This document shows, piece by piece, positions 1 to 12,836 of a DNA stretch of 64,000 nucleotides. The notes under the pieces are model-generated. The model saw nothing but the letters and a program-made list of their open reading frames with translations, had not been told where the DNA came from and ran no database searches. The first letter of the stretch is position 1; each line of letters begins with the position of its first letter. Origin of the DNA: Hyaloscypha bicolor E (taxonomy: Eukaryota > Ascomycota > Leotiomycetes > Helotiales > Hyaloscyphaceae). The stretch spans positions 1-64,000 of the forward strand of contig NW_020194546.1 in NCBI RefSeq assembly GCF_002865645.1, written 5' to 3'. The position numbers were made by a program, and so were the translations under genes.

Positions 1-3000
1 AAAAGAATATAAATATATATATTTAAGGAAATATAATTAAAGAAATAATTAAGGCAGGTTAAACTAAATAATAAAGAAATAAAAAAAAATATAAAAGAAA
101 AGAAATAATATAGGAAATAAGTAAAAAGTAAAATATATAAATATACTAAAAGTATTAGGAAAGTATAAAGTAAGTATTAATAAAAAAGAAATTAGAATAA
201 TAAGATTAAGAAATAACTTAGAATAAAATATTATTTCTTCTAAAACTAATTCATATCTCTTTTAAAAGCTAATTTTATTTATTTAGTATTTATTAAAGTT
301 AACTTTATATAGTATAAAACCGTTTAATTAGTTAGAACTTTAAAATAATATTTATATTTATAAAAATAATATTAAAGATATTAGAATATATAAAAAAAAG
401 AATTATAAAATAATATAAATAAGATTTATAGTACTATTATTAAGTTTGAAATAATTAATATTAAAGTTAATATAGAATATAAAAAATCAGGTATTTTAAA
501 TTAGTATTAAGAATATAGGAATTATTTAGATAATATTTAATAATAAGAAACAAATTAATAGCAAGAATTAGTAAATTATACTAGCTTTTTAAAGAAGTAA
601 TTAGTTTCTAGTAATGAAATAATATTATAATTAGAGAAAGAATTCTATATAAGAGAAGTTCTTTATAAAAATAAAAATATATAATATACTAACTAAGCCT
701 TAGTATAAGTTTTAAAAGTAGCTATAGTTATATTAAAGAAGAAATAGATTTTCTAGTATAAAATAGGCTTTAAATAGACAAATCTAGTTTATCTAATATT
801 TAAGAGATTTCCAGAATTATATATTACTAAATACCTTTAAAAATAACTATTAGATTTAATAAGGTTTCCCTTTTCTTTTTTAGGGCTTCTAGTTCGGCTA
901 TTTTATCTATATATAACTTCTAATTAGGAAGTTTATTTAGATATTATAAGGAAACTTATAATAATAATTTAAGTTAAAATCAAGATTTATAAATATTATA
1001 ATTAAGCTTTAGATTAGTATAAGCCGCAAGAATAACTAATTAAAAAGATAAGTAAAGCTTCTAAAAGATTTCTAGTTTAGTAAAACATATATAAAAGGCT
1101 CTTTTCCTTTTTCTTTTCTTTTCCTAATTCCAAATATAATTACTATTTATTATTATAGTTCGGAATTAAGAGTCTATAAAATAATCTCTCAATTTCTTAT
1201 TTATTTTTATACTAAAAGAAATACTTTATATTTAATTCCCAAGATCTAGTAATAGAATTTCCTATATTATAAATATTATCTAGTAATAATAATTAGATAA
1301 TAATAAGAAATAAGTAATAGTAAAGCTTATTCGACTTTTAGAATAGTAGTCTAATAATAATATTTTCTAAAGATTATAAATAATAGTTAGAAGAAAAAAA
1401 TAAAAGATATATAAAGAATTAAAAGTAATAAGCTTTATTTCAGGTCAAAAAAAGCCTCTATTATTAGATATTTCCTTCTAGTTCTTTATAAAAGAAATAT
1501 ATTTTATTTTCTCTAATTCTAATAATTCTGGAATATATATAATAATACTAGTAGCTTTCTTAATTTCCTAAATACTATTTTACTTATAGTATTCTATAAT
1601 TACTTTATTTTCTAGTTCTATATCTGTTTTAAAACATTTATTTATAAATATATATTTATTATTAACTTTATTTTTAGGGAAGTACTAGAATTTATTTCTT
1701 TTAATAAACTATTTAAGTTAATTCCCGGTATATATTTTTTAAAATATAGTACTATTAAGCTCTTCTAGTATATAGTATTCTTTTAGTTAATTTATATACC
1801 TTACTTTATACGGGCCAAGCTAATAATATAATAGCTTTATATTTCTTAACTTATTTTAATTTATTAATTTAATATTATATATAAGAACCAGATTCTTTTC
1901 GGAAATAGGCTTTAAATAAATCTAGTAAATAGTATTAAATTATTTCTTTTTCTTTTAATATCTTCTATTTTTCTTTATTCTAGCTTCTTTAATATCTTTA
2001 TTTCTTATTTATATTTGCTTTATATATATTTCTAGAAGTATTTCTCTATTATAAACTTTATCTTATTTAAGTATTCTCTAAATTAGAAAATATATTTCTA
2101 TAAGTAATATAGCTTTTTTATTATAAATTATATAAAAGAGAATAAATCTAGTTAGTCTATATATAGTAACTCGGTTAATAAATAGAATATATAATAGTAA
2201 ATCTACCTAAAGCTTCTTTCTATTTATTATAAGTATAATAAATACTTAAATAATTAGTTAATATTCTTTTTTAATTATATTATTTCCTTTAAAATTATAG
2301 GCTAAAATAATAATTCTATTAATTCCTAGCTTATTAAGTTCCTGAATTATTATTTCTTTAAATTCCGATCTGCTATTTATCTTAAGCTATCTAAATAAAC
2401 TATATTTATAAATAATTTCTTCCTAAATAAACTTAGTAATCTTTTTACTAGTTAGATTTTTTAAAGATCTAGCTTTAACTTATCCTAAGAAATTATCTCT
2501 AATAATAATTAGCAAGTTATATTCTTTATAATCTAATAGTTTAATTATATTAATCCCAAGATAATAGAAAAGAAATATAGCTTTTATTAGATATAAAGCT
2601 TCTTCTTATTTTCTTTTACTTTTATACTAATAAACCTTATAAGTATTAATATGCTTCTATATATAGTTATAATAACTTTTCTAGTAATAATAGCTAGCTA
2701 CTAAATAAAAGATACTTTTTCTTCCTATATATCTAATCTTATTATATAGTTCTTTAATAATAATTTCTTTTTACTTTTAGTTATTAATAATAAATTAAGG
2801 CAAATATACTTTAGATATAATTCTCTAAAGTAATTAATCTCTTATATTATAATTCAAAGCTTCTTTATTTAACTTTTAAAACTCGGCTCTAGATATTTCT
2901 TCTAGTTTAGAGAATATTATAAGATATTATATAATATTCTAGTATTATTTGAAATAGCTATTATTTAAGGAATCTAGTAAAATAGTTAGGTTATTAAGTA

Positions 3001-6000
3001 AAGTATAAGAGTTAGTATTATTATTTATTACTTTACTAGAGGTTATATATAAAAGGCTATAGCTTTTATTATATAACTTCCGGATTTTATTATTTTTTAA
3101 TATTACTAATTTGCTTCCAGATATAATAAGGCTTTAATTATTAATCTCTAGTAACTAGATACTATTATTCAAATATCTAATAAAGGTTTTAGAAGTTTAA
3201 TTTCTTAAAATAATATTATATAACTAAACCGGAACTACTTCTTTTAACTAAACTTTCTGTCTAATAAGTACTATTCTAATAGTATTAAGCTCTATTATTT
3301 ATTATTTATTAATATTCTTATTATTTTCGGTATTATCTTTTTATTATAAATATCTTAATAATCTATTAGTAGTAATATATTTAGTTCCTTTAATATACTT
3401 GACTTTAAAGTCAAATAATTGATTTTTATATTAGCTAATAAGTAACTAGAGCTTTAGGAAAATCTATAGCCGCTTTACTTAGCTATATAATAAGTATATT
3501 AGTATCTAGTTTAAGAATAAAATAAACTTTATATAGCCAGAATTATATCTTTTATAAATACTTTACTAGCTCTTAGTATTTCCTTTTAGTAATATTATAT
3601 TTCTATTTAGTATTATTTTAGATTCTAGACTTATATTATATAACTTTCTTTTTCTCTTTATTATTATATTAACTAAGAGTTCCGCCCTATTTATCTAGGC
3701 TAGTATTTACTACTAATATAATTATTCCCTAATTTTCTAATAGATTATAATATAACTTATAGAGTATTAGAGTAATAGTAAGCTTTTCTTAAAGAATTTA
3801 TATAGCTTGCTTTTATTTATTATTCTAATTCTATATTATATCTTTTCTTATTAAGTAATAAATGAATTTAGTAATAATTATAAAGCCTTTAATCCAAATA
3901 TAGTAATAAATAATAATTCTAATAAATGCCTTATTTTTAGTTATATTATTATAATATTTCTATCTTAAGATCTTAGTAATTCCTAAGCTTAAAGGGCTTC
4001 TTTTAAGTACTTTATAAATAAAGCTAATAATAATTATATTATTATAATAAAACTGCGATTTTTCTCTAATAGTAGTTCCGGCTTATTTAATTTTATTTAA
4101 GGTTATATTTAGGTTTTAAAAGTATTTAAATATAAAGTACTAAATTCTAGATAAAATAAGCTACCTATTATAGTTTATATAAAATCTTTTAACTCTAATA
4201 TTATTAATAAATAATATAGTAATTTTAGGAAATAGATTCTTTAGAATAGTTATAATTACTTATATAAACTATATAATAGAATTAGTAGCTCTCTAAAGTA
4301 ATATAGTTATTCTTAATAGCCCTAAAGATATTATAAATATAGTTAAATCTCTATTATAAGTATCTAGTATAAGTTAATTATATCCGGAAAAGAAATTAAT
4401 TAAAGAAATATAAGTATATCTAGTAAATTTCTCTGAAATCTTATTAGTAAATAAGAATAAATTAGTATTTTATAAAATTACTAAATTTATTTTTATAGTA
4501 GTATTAATTAGTTTATAAGTTCTAGTAACCTTCTTTATAACTAAGAATTATGGATTTTAGTAAAGTTTATTATATTTCTTAAGAACTTTATAATCTAGAT
4601 ATTTTAATAATATTTTTATTATTACTAGTATTAGAGCTTTAGAATATAAGAAATTCTTTTCTTATTAGGCTTTATACTTAATAGTTTTAATTAGAATAGG
4701 TAAGCTAATATTCTTATAAACTTTTCCTACTTCTTTCTAATTAAATATAATTATATTTTCTTAATTAATTATTAATTCTCGAAATATAACTAGTTTCTTT
4801 TCCTAGAGCCAGTTACTAATATCTAATTATTTAAGGCATTTCGGAATAAGTTATAAACCTCTTAGAATAGCTAATATCCTTAGTAAAAAATAATTCTTAT
4901 ATTTTCTAATATATTTCTATAGGTATTCTTTAGTTTTAGATTTCTTAAACTAGTTCAAATATTTACTAGGGCCTTCTCTAGTTCTATTATTAGTATTTAT
5001 TAGTTAAATCTTCTTATTCTTTATTTTATATATTTCCGTAACTAGAAATAAACTATAGTTATTATTTTTTTCTTTAAGAACTATAATTATTTTTTCTAGT
5101 ATTCTTTTTATCTAATTTCCGGAATTTATAACTTTTTTATTTAGCTTTTTCCTAGTTAGATATAAAAAGTATCTTTTTATCTAGTATTTTAATATACTTT
5201 TCTTAAGCTCTTATATATTCCAGAATTCTTTCTAGTCTTAAATTCTATATTTCTTAGCTTTAGAAATATATTTCTTTATTATTAGGAAATATTATTTTAT
5301 TTTTTCTTTAGAAATATCTTTACTTAATATCTTTTTTGCTTCTTTTTCTATTAAATCCGGAACTACTTTTAATAATACTCTAATTAGAGCCTTTTCTGCT
5401 TTAGTTTCTCTAAAAATATTATTAATTTCCTAAACTCCTAAATTCAAAATAAAAAAATCTATAAGAAATCCTAGTATTTTTCTATTTTCTCTAATATTAC
5501 TACTAGTTATAATACCAGGCTTTATTTTTTCTCTTTACTTTCTATTTCCTATTTTATATTACTTAATTCCTTAATTCTAGAAGCTTAATACTTTTAAACT
5601 ATTACTTTTTTCTATTTCCCGGCATTCTTTAATAATAAAATAATTATAATAATACAGGTATTCTAGTTATTTTTAGGATTAATAAACTTTCTATTTTATA
5701 AACTATTACTTCTATATATAATTTTTATTTTTATTTTTACTAAAAATAATTAATTAAGTAGGATTTTTAGAGCTTTTTTAACTAGGAAAAACGCATTTTT
5801 ATATTCTATTTCGTTTATAATCTTAGTTCTAAGCTTTATTATTTTTATAAATCCAAATTTTACTCTAGTAATAATAAATATTTAATAATCTATAATATTA
5901 TATACTACTTTATTAATACTTCTAGAAATATTTTTAGGGAAAATATTAACTTCTGCTCTAGTATTAATTATTTCTTTATATTTAATATTTCTTTAAAATT

Positions 6001-9000
6001 CCCGAAATATAAATTAGAGATATAAAGATTATATAATATATTTATAAGCTAGTAATATTTAAATATTAATACTATTACTTTTAAATTAAATAATTTTATT
6101 AGTATTAGATACTTGAACTAGTATTTCTAATTCCTTAAATATTCTATTTATTATATAAGCTATAGCTACTAGTTCTATAGATTTTCTAATATATCTAATT
6201 ATATTTAATATAATAGTATTTCCTATTTATAAGATAATAAAATAAGAAGTATTATCTTTAATCTATTAGTCCTAAAATATAATAGCTAGATCTAATATTT
6301 TTAAGGTATTAATAAATATTCTTATTTTCTTTTAAGTCTTTAGAAATAAAATAGTTACTTTTTTTAGTAACTTTATTAGAATATTATTAACTTTAGAAAT
6401 CCTATACTTATTATAGTTAAGAATATACTAGGTTCCTAATTCGTTTTATTTATTTCCGGAAGTATTAATATTTATATTTTTAGCTAAATTATTTCCTTAT
6501 TTATTATTTCTTAAAATAGTATTCTTCTAGCCTCTTATATAAAATAGCTTTTCTTCTACTCTAGCTCGTTTTTAGAAAACCTCTTTAGCTATTTCTACTT
6601 CTTTTCTCTTTTTTCTTAATAAGAAACCCGTTATAATATTAATAGAAATACTATTTATAGCTAAATCTTAGTACTATTTATTAATTCCCGAACCTAAAAT
6701 ATTAGTAATTCTAATATAATTTCCTCTAAGGCAAAGTAGCTATTTAGATTCCCTAAATATAACTTACTTACTTTTATATATAAATTCTAATTAGCTAGTT
6801 TCCTTTTCTCTTTCTTGCCTAGTAAACTAGGTATTTCCTATTAATCTCTAGATATTTTTAGGTCAAGTATTTAAGTTATAATTAAATTCTTTTCCTTAAA
6901 CTTAGGAAATAATTTAGTTAAACTACTAGTACTTACTAATAAAGAAAAAGAGAATGCTTTCTTATTTAGGCTTAAATAGCCCTTTATATTATCTTCTATT
7001 AAATTAGTAAGTATATCTATAATTTATAAGTTCTTTTATTAGTAAGTAATAAAACTAAGAAATATAAATATATTCTAAATTAATATTATTATTCTTATTT
7101 CTGTTATAGTATTTATAGCAAATTTATTTTCTTAGTTCTAGATCTATATTATAGGCCGCATTAACTTAAGTAATATTTTTAAATTATATTTAAAACTAAT
7201 TTTCTCTAGAATATAATTATCTAGATTCTTTATTTATTCTAGCTTAATTACTATAACTATTATAGTATTCTTTATATTTTCTATTATAACTTCTAGTATA
7301 TTCTCTCTAAAAACCCGAATTATACTTATTAGGCTATTAATACTATTATACTAGCTATAATTAATTAGGTTATATAAGCAGGCTATAGATATCTTCCCAA
7401 ATTATAATAGTAGCTATATTAAGCTATTTCTATAAATTCTCTTAAGTTATAGTAATAACAAATAGTTTTTCTAGACTTCTTACTAGCTAGTTAATATTAT
7501 TTCTTTTAGGTTTACTACTTTTAGTAAGTTTTATATAATTAGCTATAAACTAGATTCTTTTTTTACTTATATCTATAATAGCTTTAGAAAGTATAATAGA
7601 AAGAACTAGTAAAGAATAATTGTTTTCTAGTTTAAGAATTATATTATAGACTATTATATTTAAGTATTTCTGTCTAAGTCTAGATATATCTGAATTATTA
7701 GTAATATTAAAATAGTATTTCTTCTTTTTATACTAATAGAATATTACTACTTTCTTATATATCTTATTATATTTATAAGTAGAAATATTTATAGGCTTAA
7801 AATTTGTATTCTTAAAAATATAATCTCTTATTAAAATAGATAATTCTCTTATAAATTCTCGGTACTAAATAATTTTATCTATTTCTTTCTTTTTTAGTAA
7901 TTTCTTTAATACTTTATTAAATATATTAATATAAGACTTAGAAGAAATTTCTTTATTCTGGGCTTATATAATAATCTAATTAAAAAAGCTATAGCTAATT
8001 TTAAGTATTTCCTAGTTATATTCTCGAAATTTCTTTAGTAAGGCCTTAAAGAACTTAATTTTCTAATAATTTCCTGGATTATTAATATAGTATTTCGGTA
8101 TAGCCTTAATCTAATTCTTATAAATAGAAGAAATATAATAAATAATTCTCTTTCTTTTAGTATTATTAGAAATATAATAGTTCTTATATATATTTATATA
8201 CTATTTCAAGAATATAGAAATATTATTTCCCTAAAACTATAATACTTTAGAAACTCCTGTAAATAGTAGATTTAAACCTAATACTAGTATATATTTGCTT
8301 TTAGCTATATTAATTTTAATAATTTCTTTTATAATTAATTATAGAGTTTTTATACCTAAAACTTCTATTAATAAGGTTCCTAAAGAACTAACTTCCTATT
8401 TAAATATGTCTTTTAGTTTAGGAACCGGAATTAGGAAGAAACTAGTTAATAATAATAAATATAATCGAGATTCGAGTTTTAGTATTAGTAATAATAAGAT
8501 AATAGCTTTTCTAGTTTTATTTCTATTATTTATACTTTCTTTTCTATTTCTTTAGTTTAATACCTGTAATATTTTCTCTTAATTTCACTAAACTAGATAT
8601 ATCTATTAATATTATTAAAGGTAATAATAAAAATAATAAATATAATTTCGCTAATTTTTCTGACTTTTCTAAATTTTCTTTTATTTCTTTACTTAGTATC
8701 TATTTCTTTCTCTAGAAGCTTCTCTAGTTTATTTATATAATTTCTTATTTCCGATTTCTATTTACTATTTTACTTGAAATTAAGGGCATTTCCTTTTTTA
8801 GGTTTCTTTTCCGGACTTAGAAGCAAGCTTTTTTACTAAAACTAATACTTTCTTTATTCCGGTTTTTATTATAACTAAAAATAATATATAAATTAATAGT
8901 ATAACTTTATTTCCGAGTACTAAAGTCTATTTCTAACTAAAGTCTAACTTATACTATTTTAATATAATTTTTCTTATTCTATTTCCTTTACTTCTTTTCC

Positions 9001-9470
9001 TTTTATAATTAGCCTCTATTTCTACTACCCCTATATACTATACTAGTAACTATATCTTATGGCTAATCCGTATTCAAGTTATTAGGTATATTAGAAATTA
9101 ATATAAGATACTAAAATTAATACTTATATATCCTTAATATTTTAGCCTTAGACTCAAGGTATTATAATAGCCCTTTTCTCTCCTAACTTGCTAAGCTAAT
9201 AATCTGCCTTATAAATACCCCTTAGAACTTTATAAGAGTATTACCTTAACTATAAAGTTTCTATCTTCCCTGTATTACTTACTATAAAATATGTGGGAGG
9301 GAAACTATAATAAGATAAAAACCCATATAAAGTATACCAGAGTATAAAACGTAACTTAATAGCAAAATAATAAATCAAAAGCGTAAATAGTAAAGTATAA
9401 ATAGTATATAATATGCAAAAGCTTAATTAATTAAATACTTATAAAGAATTATTCTCTAGGACTACAGAAA
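1..9470. repeat. AT-rich RIP island
   Basis: This stretch is very A+T-rich, dominated by TA steps and runs such as tagtat and aataat, with almost no CG dinucleotides. No plausible gene survives; the only long ORF (8295-8555) is low-complexity. Composition changes abruptly near 9470 to GC-balanced sequence. TpA enrichment with CpA loss is the known footprint of repeat-induced point mutation in ascomycetes, and the recognisable content (a Gypsy pol on the minus strand between about 1780 and 4700) is repetitive DNA, the normal RIP target. The parts at 1-1780 and 4700-9470 probably hold the rest of that element or others, but I could not assign domains to them. Confidence 0.85.
1780..4700 (-). 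mobile_element. RIP-degraded Ty3/Gypsy pol (RT, RNase H, integrase)
   Basis: Conceptual translation of the minus strand, ignoring many TAG/TAA stops, gives a collinear Gypsy pol. At about 4680-4500 it reads ...LKYLDYKVLKKYNKLY, then NP-stop-FLVIKK, the RT N-terminal NPWFLV block. At about 4400 comes SLINFFSGYN, the RT motif around the first catalytic Asp. At 4230-4180 the FLDDI-like block appears as LFINNIRVK, with both Asp changed to Asn. At 3900-3700 KAFIRIIIYYYIWIKGF and VVNTSLDK resemble the RT/RNase H connection and RNase H start. At 2390-2110 GSEF appears as RSEFKEIIIQELNKLG, followed by AYNFKGNN and RVTIYRLTRF, an integrase core. Stops lie where Gln and Trp are expected, fitting C-to-T changes. 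Boundaries are approximate and LTRs were not found. Confidence 0.75.
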
Positions 9471-9770
9471 AACCAGCTTTCTTATGTGATTTCCGCAAGT
9501 CACGTGCAAAAGGCCACGGCCTTTGCCATGTGACCTAAACCTCCAAACCGCCAAAACAACATGATTTTTGACGAGTACGGCCTGCCGTACCACACTATAT
9601 ACTAGCTTTTAATAATAATAAACTAGTTATTCTCCTATATTCCCCCTTTTTTAATTTAGCTTCGGGTCGCTTACTAAGCATTGCCGCCCCTAATTAGTAT
9701 AGCGCTAGAGCTAGAGCGGGCAGGAGCGTTACCAGATTAGGCTAGCACGGTCACGTGTAGGATCACGTGT

Positions 9771-9808
9771 GTATTAATCTGATTAATCATGATTAATCTA
9801 ATTAATAC
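9771..9808. repeat. Imperfect palindrome of ATTAAT words
   Basis: The central 18 bases, GATTAATCATGATTAATC (9781-9798), are a perfect palindrome. The flanking ten bases on each side pair with two mismatches, and CACGTG-like ends lie just outside. It is built from ATTAAT/GATTAATC units. Confidence 0.7.
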
Positions 9809-9846
9809 GTGAATAGAATATGATTAATGAGTATATTTCGTGATTC

Positions 9847-9874
9847 GATTAGATTAATGGCCATTAATCTAATC
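9847..9874. repeat. Perfect 28-bp palindrome
   Basis: Arms GATTAGATTAATGG and CCATTAATCTAATC are exact reverse complements with no spacer. The right arm is followed by further AATCTAATC copies. Together with the palindrome at 9771 it marks the edge of the AT island. Confidence 0.8.
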
Positions 9875-10621
9875 TAATCTAATCATTTGACACACTGTTT
9901 GGGATGAAGACGCAACTAACTTTCACATCTTGTGAGTGGCAATCGGCTGAGGAAGCCGCGGAGAATAGCGTGAATGAGAAGAGAATAACAAGTGGTTGTT
10001 TAACCTGAATCCTCACCTGCACAAAATCTGTTTCTGTTCAGAAAGGTGAGCAGGGTTGCTTTATCGGCTATTCTGGGTGAGCTAATGATCGTAAGGTGAG
10101 TAGGGGTGAAGCGAGGGTGGGAAGCGGGTGAGCAGTGGTGAGCAACAGCGGAAAGCGACAGAGTCAGCATGATCATGTGAGATGCTATTTTAGTACCCAA
10201 GGGGGCTCGTCTTGGCTACCTTATGGCCTGGTTACACTTTCCCTATCTCTATACGCAGATAGGACTCAGAGCCTCGAAGTAGTAGAGACAGCGTTCAACG
10301 GTTGCCATAGTTGCTGAGCTGGACAGGACCCCACGGCGATATACTGAGATATGTGAGACTGGATGGATGATCGCCGGAGAGGGTGGGGAGGACGGAGAAG
10401 GGGCTGGTGGTGGGACTGAGGAACAGGTATATCTTATAGCGGAATTGGCGGTAGTAGTGCCGCAACACAGCCAAGAAGGGTGTTGCCCCATTATACTTCT
10501 AGTGAGTTGAACTGATACATGCTCGTTGCGCAATCCAAGATATTGAGTAGAAATACTTAGCATGTGTGTAGCAAAACAGAGGGGATGGATGCTAGAGTGC
10601 GAGTGCAGAATGATATGTATA

Positions 10622-10626
10622 GTAAT
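10622..10626. other. Target-site duplication, left (gtaat)
   Basis: GTAAT immediately precedes the left LTR and recurs at 15754-15758 directly after the right LTR. A 5-bp duplication is typical for Copia integration and fixes the element ends. Confidence 0.85.
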
Positions 10627-10975
10627 TATTGGAAAGTGATCGATTTATTGATGGAAAATCGATATATTGGAGGTTGACAATCTGTAGAATGACTAGATAC
10701 AGGAGAGTGAAGTGTAAAAACAGAGGAAAAGTGTCTAAAGTAAGGGATTTATTCCCATTACCCTTCGGCAATACCGGTGATACCGAGCCCGCTTTCTCCG
10801 ATACATTATCAATCAGCTAATAAATCAAAAGTAATCAAAATGACGATATACTAGTAAGCTTGGTAAGCTCAGCGAGTGACGCATAATAAATGAGAGTGGA
10901 GAACCCTAAATTAGTGGTTGAACCTGGTACTGGAAGGACTGGTGAGCTAGCTATAGTAGCGTACCAATTTCAATA
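10627..10975 (-). repeat. Copia LTR (coding-sense 3' LTR)
   Basis: Begins TATTGGAAAG and ends TTTCAATA. The other LTR ends TTTCAACA, so the original termini were probably TGTTGG...CAACA, with TG changed to TA and CA to TA here. It aligns along its whole length with 15405-15753. Confidence 0.9.
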
Positions 10976-10989
10976 CGCCTCCTCCTTAT

Positions 10990-11500
10990 AGTCGAGGTTC
11001 GATATTAGTAAGGCTAATAAGCCCCAATTTCGATCGTAGCAGTTTAAAAGCCGGTCTAGGGAGTAGTTTGGTAAGAATATCGGCCGTTATTTCCCCTGTA
11101 GGAACGTACTTGAGATCGATTTCCTTGGTATTAATATGGTCCCTGATAAAATGATATCTAATATTAATATACTTGGTTTTTTGCGAAAATCAGGCGTTTG
11201 TAGCTAGATCCATAGCTCCCTAAGCGTCCGTTTTTACCTCGATTAAGCCCATAGGAATCGATATTTCCTTAAACAGTTGCTTTAGCTATAAAGCTTCTTT
11301 GATTGCCGGTATTAGGGCGATATATTCAGCTATAATAGTGGCTATAGTAACAGTTTTTTGCTTGGTACTAGCCCAGCTAATGGAACTACCAAATAGGGTA
11401 AAAACCATACCGGAGGTTGATTTGCGATCCTGTAAATCGCCTCCATAATCGGCATCTGAGTACCCTATAAGCCCTTTATTGGACGAAGCGTTATATAGAA
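10990..11500 (-). pseudogene. Copia RNase H remnant
   Basis: The minus strand reads IIAEYIALIPAIKEALWLK near 11340-11270, corresponding to the Copia RNase H block around the conserved AEY. Closer to the LTR it reads YINIRYHFIRDHI and then ADILTKLLPR, the closing blocks of Copia polyproteins (normally H-I-D-I-R-H-F...ADIFTKPL). In-frame stops interrupt it, so it is a domain relic. Confidence 0.8.
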
Positions 11501-11659
11501 TACCTATATTAGGTAACCCCTTAATATATTACATTATATGCTTCTGTATAGTACTATGTAATGCTTTAGGACACGAATTGGAACATCCTAAGTACCCTGC
11601 GGCAAAGCAGAAATCGGGTCGTAAAGCTAATAATAGCCACATAAGTAATCTAGTTCGAC

Positions 11660-12650
11660 TTTAATATTCAGTAATATCGATATTAATTCCATTAGGTACT
11701 GTAGGTTCGGCTATTGGAGTGGTAATGGGCATATAACCTTCCATTTGATACCTTAGGAGCATATTCATAAGATATTGATTTTGGTATAAAAACACCGAAC
11801 CGTCCCGCAAATGTACGATTTCCATATCCAGAAGTGTTTTGATTTCTTCTATATTGGTCATATCAAACTTCTAATATAATTGAGCTTTGATTCTGTTAAT
11901 ATAGTTTATGTTTTTTCCTATAATAATCATATCGTCTACGTAAATAGCGATTAGAATTAGTAGCTAATTAACCTCGTATTTCCGGTGGATATAGAGTACT
12001 GGATTACTAAGTAATTACTGGAACCTAATAGAGTGGAAAAAACAATTAATTACCTGATACTAAACCCTAGGGGCTTGTTTCAGGCCATAAATACTCTTCC
12101 GTAAGCAGCAAATAAGGTTCGTTTCTTCGGTAAAACCAGGAGGTTATTCCATATAGTACTCTTCTTCCAATTCTCCATATAGGAATACTGTCTGAATATC
12201 TATTTATTAGATATATAGCCCATATTTAGCCGCTAGGGCTAATATAATTCGAATAGTAGAAAGTCTAGTAACTGGTACGAATATTTCAAAGTAATCTATA
12301 CCATATTCTTGTATATAGCCTTATACTATAAGCCTAGATTTGTAGTATCTATCAGACTTGATTTTGAAGATCCAGCGGCATCCGATGGTTTTTTGGTATT
12401 TTCGTACTACTAGATCCCAGGTATAGTTCTGCAAATGGGAGTCCAGTTCCTTCTTAATCGAAGGTCTCCAAAGATAGGCATCTGGACCAGAGAGAGCTTC
12501 TTTAATTAATAATGGAATTTTGGAAGCTTCTGTATTCTGGTTACTGACTATTAAAGCTCGGTAATCCACTGTTTCCCCGGCAATTCTAGTCGATTTCGGA
12601 TGTCTAGGGAGTAGTTTACCCCTAAAACTGACCATTTTGGGCGCCTCCTG
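11660..12650 (-). pseudogene. Copia reverse transcriptase (RVT_2) remnant
   Basis: The segment 12635-12321 encodes EALSGPDAYLWRPSIKKELD and then TIGCRWIFKIKSD, the opening of the Copia RVT_2 domain. Further on, the catalytic YVDDM box is intact at 11942-11928, preceded by LIAI. The open stretch 11861-11661 covers the region after the catalytic box. Stop codons separate these blocks, so no continuous RT is made. The enzyme would copy element RNA to DNA in cytoplasmic particles. Confidence 0.88.
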
Positions 12651-12836
12651 ATTTATAGAACCCTATTCAGAAGCACCTATAGGTACTACAGGTTCTTGGT
12701 TATTCTCAAATAGGGGCTCAGGGGGCTCGCTTAGGTCAGGAGCACCCCTAATTGCATTACGTAATGCGTTTTCAGTAGTACCCCCTTCGGTATCGGAGTG
12801 ATTTTCTCTATCGTTTTCTGATAGATCGTTAAGCTA

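Larger units (their letters stand above)
9471..10621. other. Island margin, no gene
   Basis: This transition from the AT island to normal composition contains two palindromes (9771-9808, 9847-9874) and, at 10030-10145, six or seven copies of a GGTGAG-type word. The short open frames (10000-10563) show no domain, and I see no coherent gene. Confidence 0.6.

Noticed and set aside
8295..8555. 86-codon ORF in the AT island
   Set aside because: Low-complexity Ile/Leu/Ser/Asn composition in RIP-mutated DNA; initiates at TTG rather than ATG and has no domain. Most likely chance.
10000..10563. Several 60-104-codon frames left of the Copia element
   Set aside because: Overlap each other on both strands, show no domain and sit in repeat-rich margin DNA.
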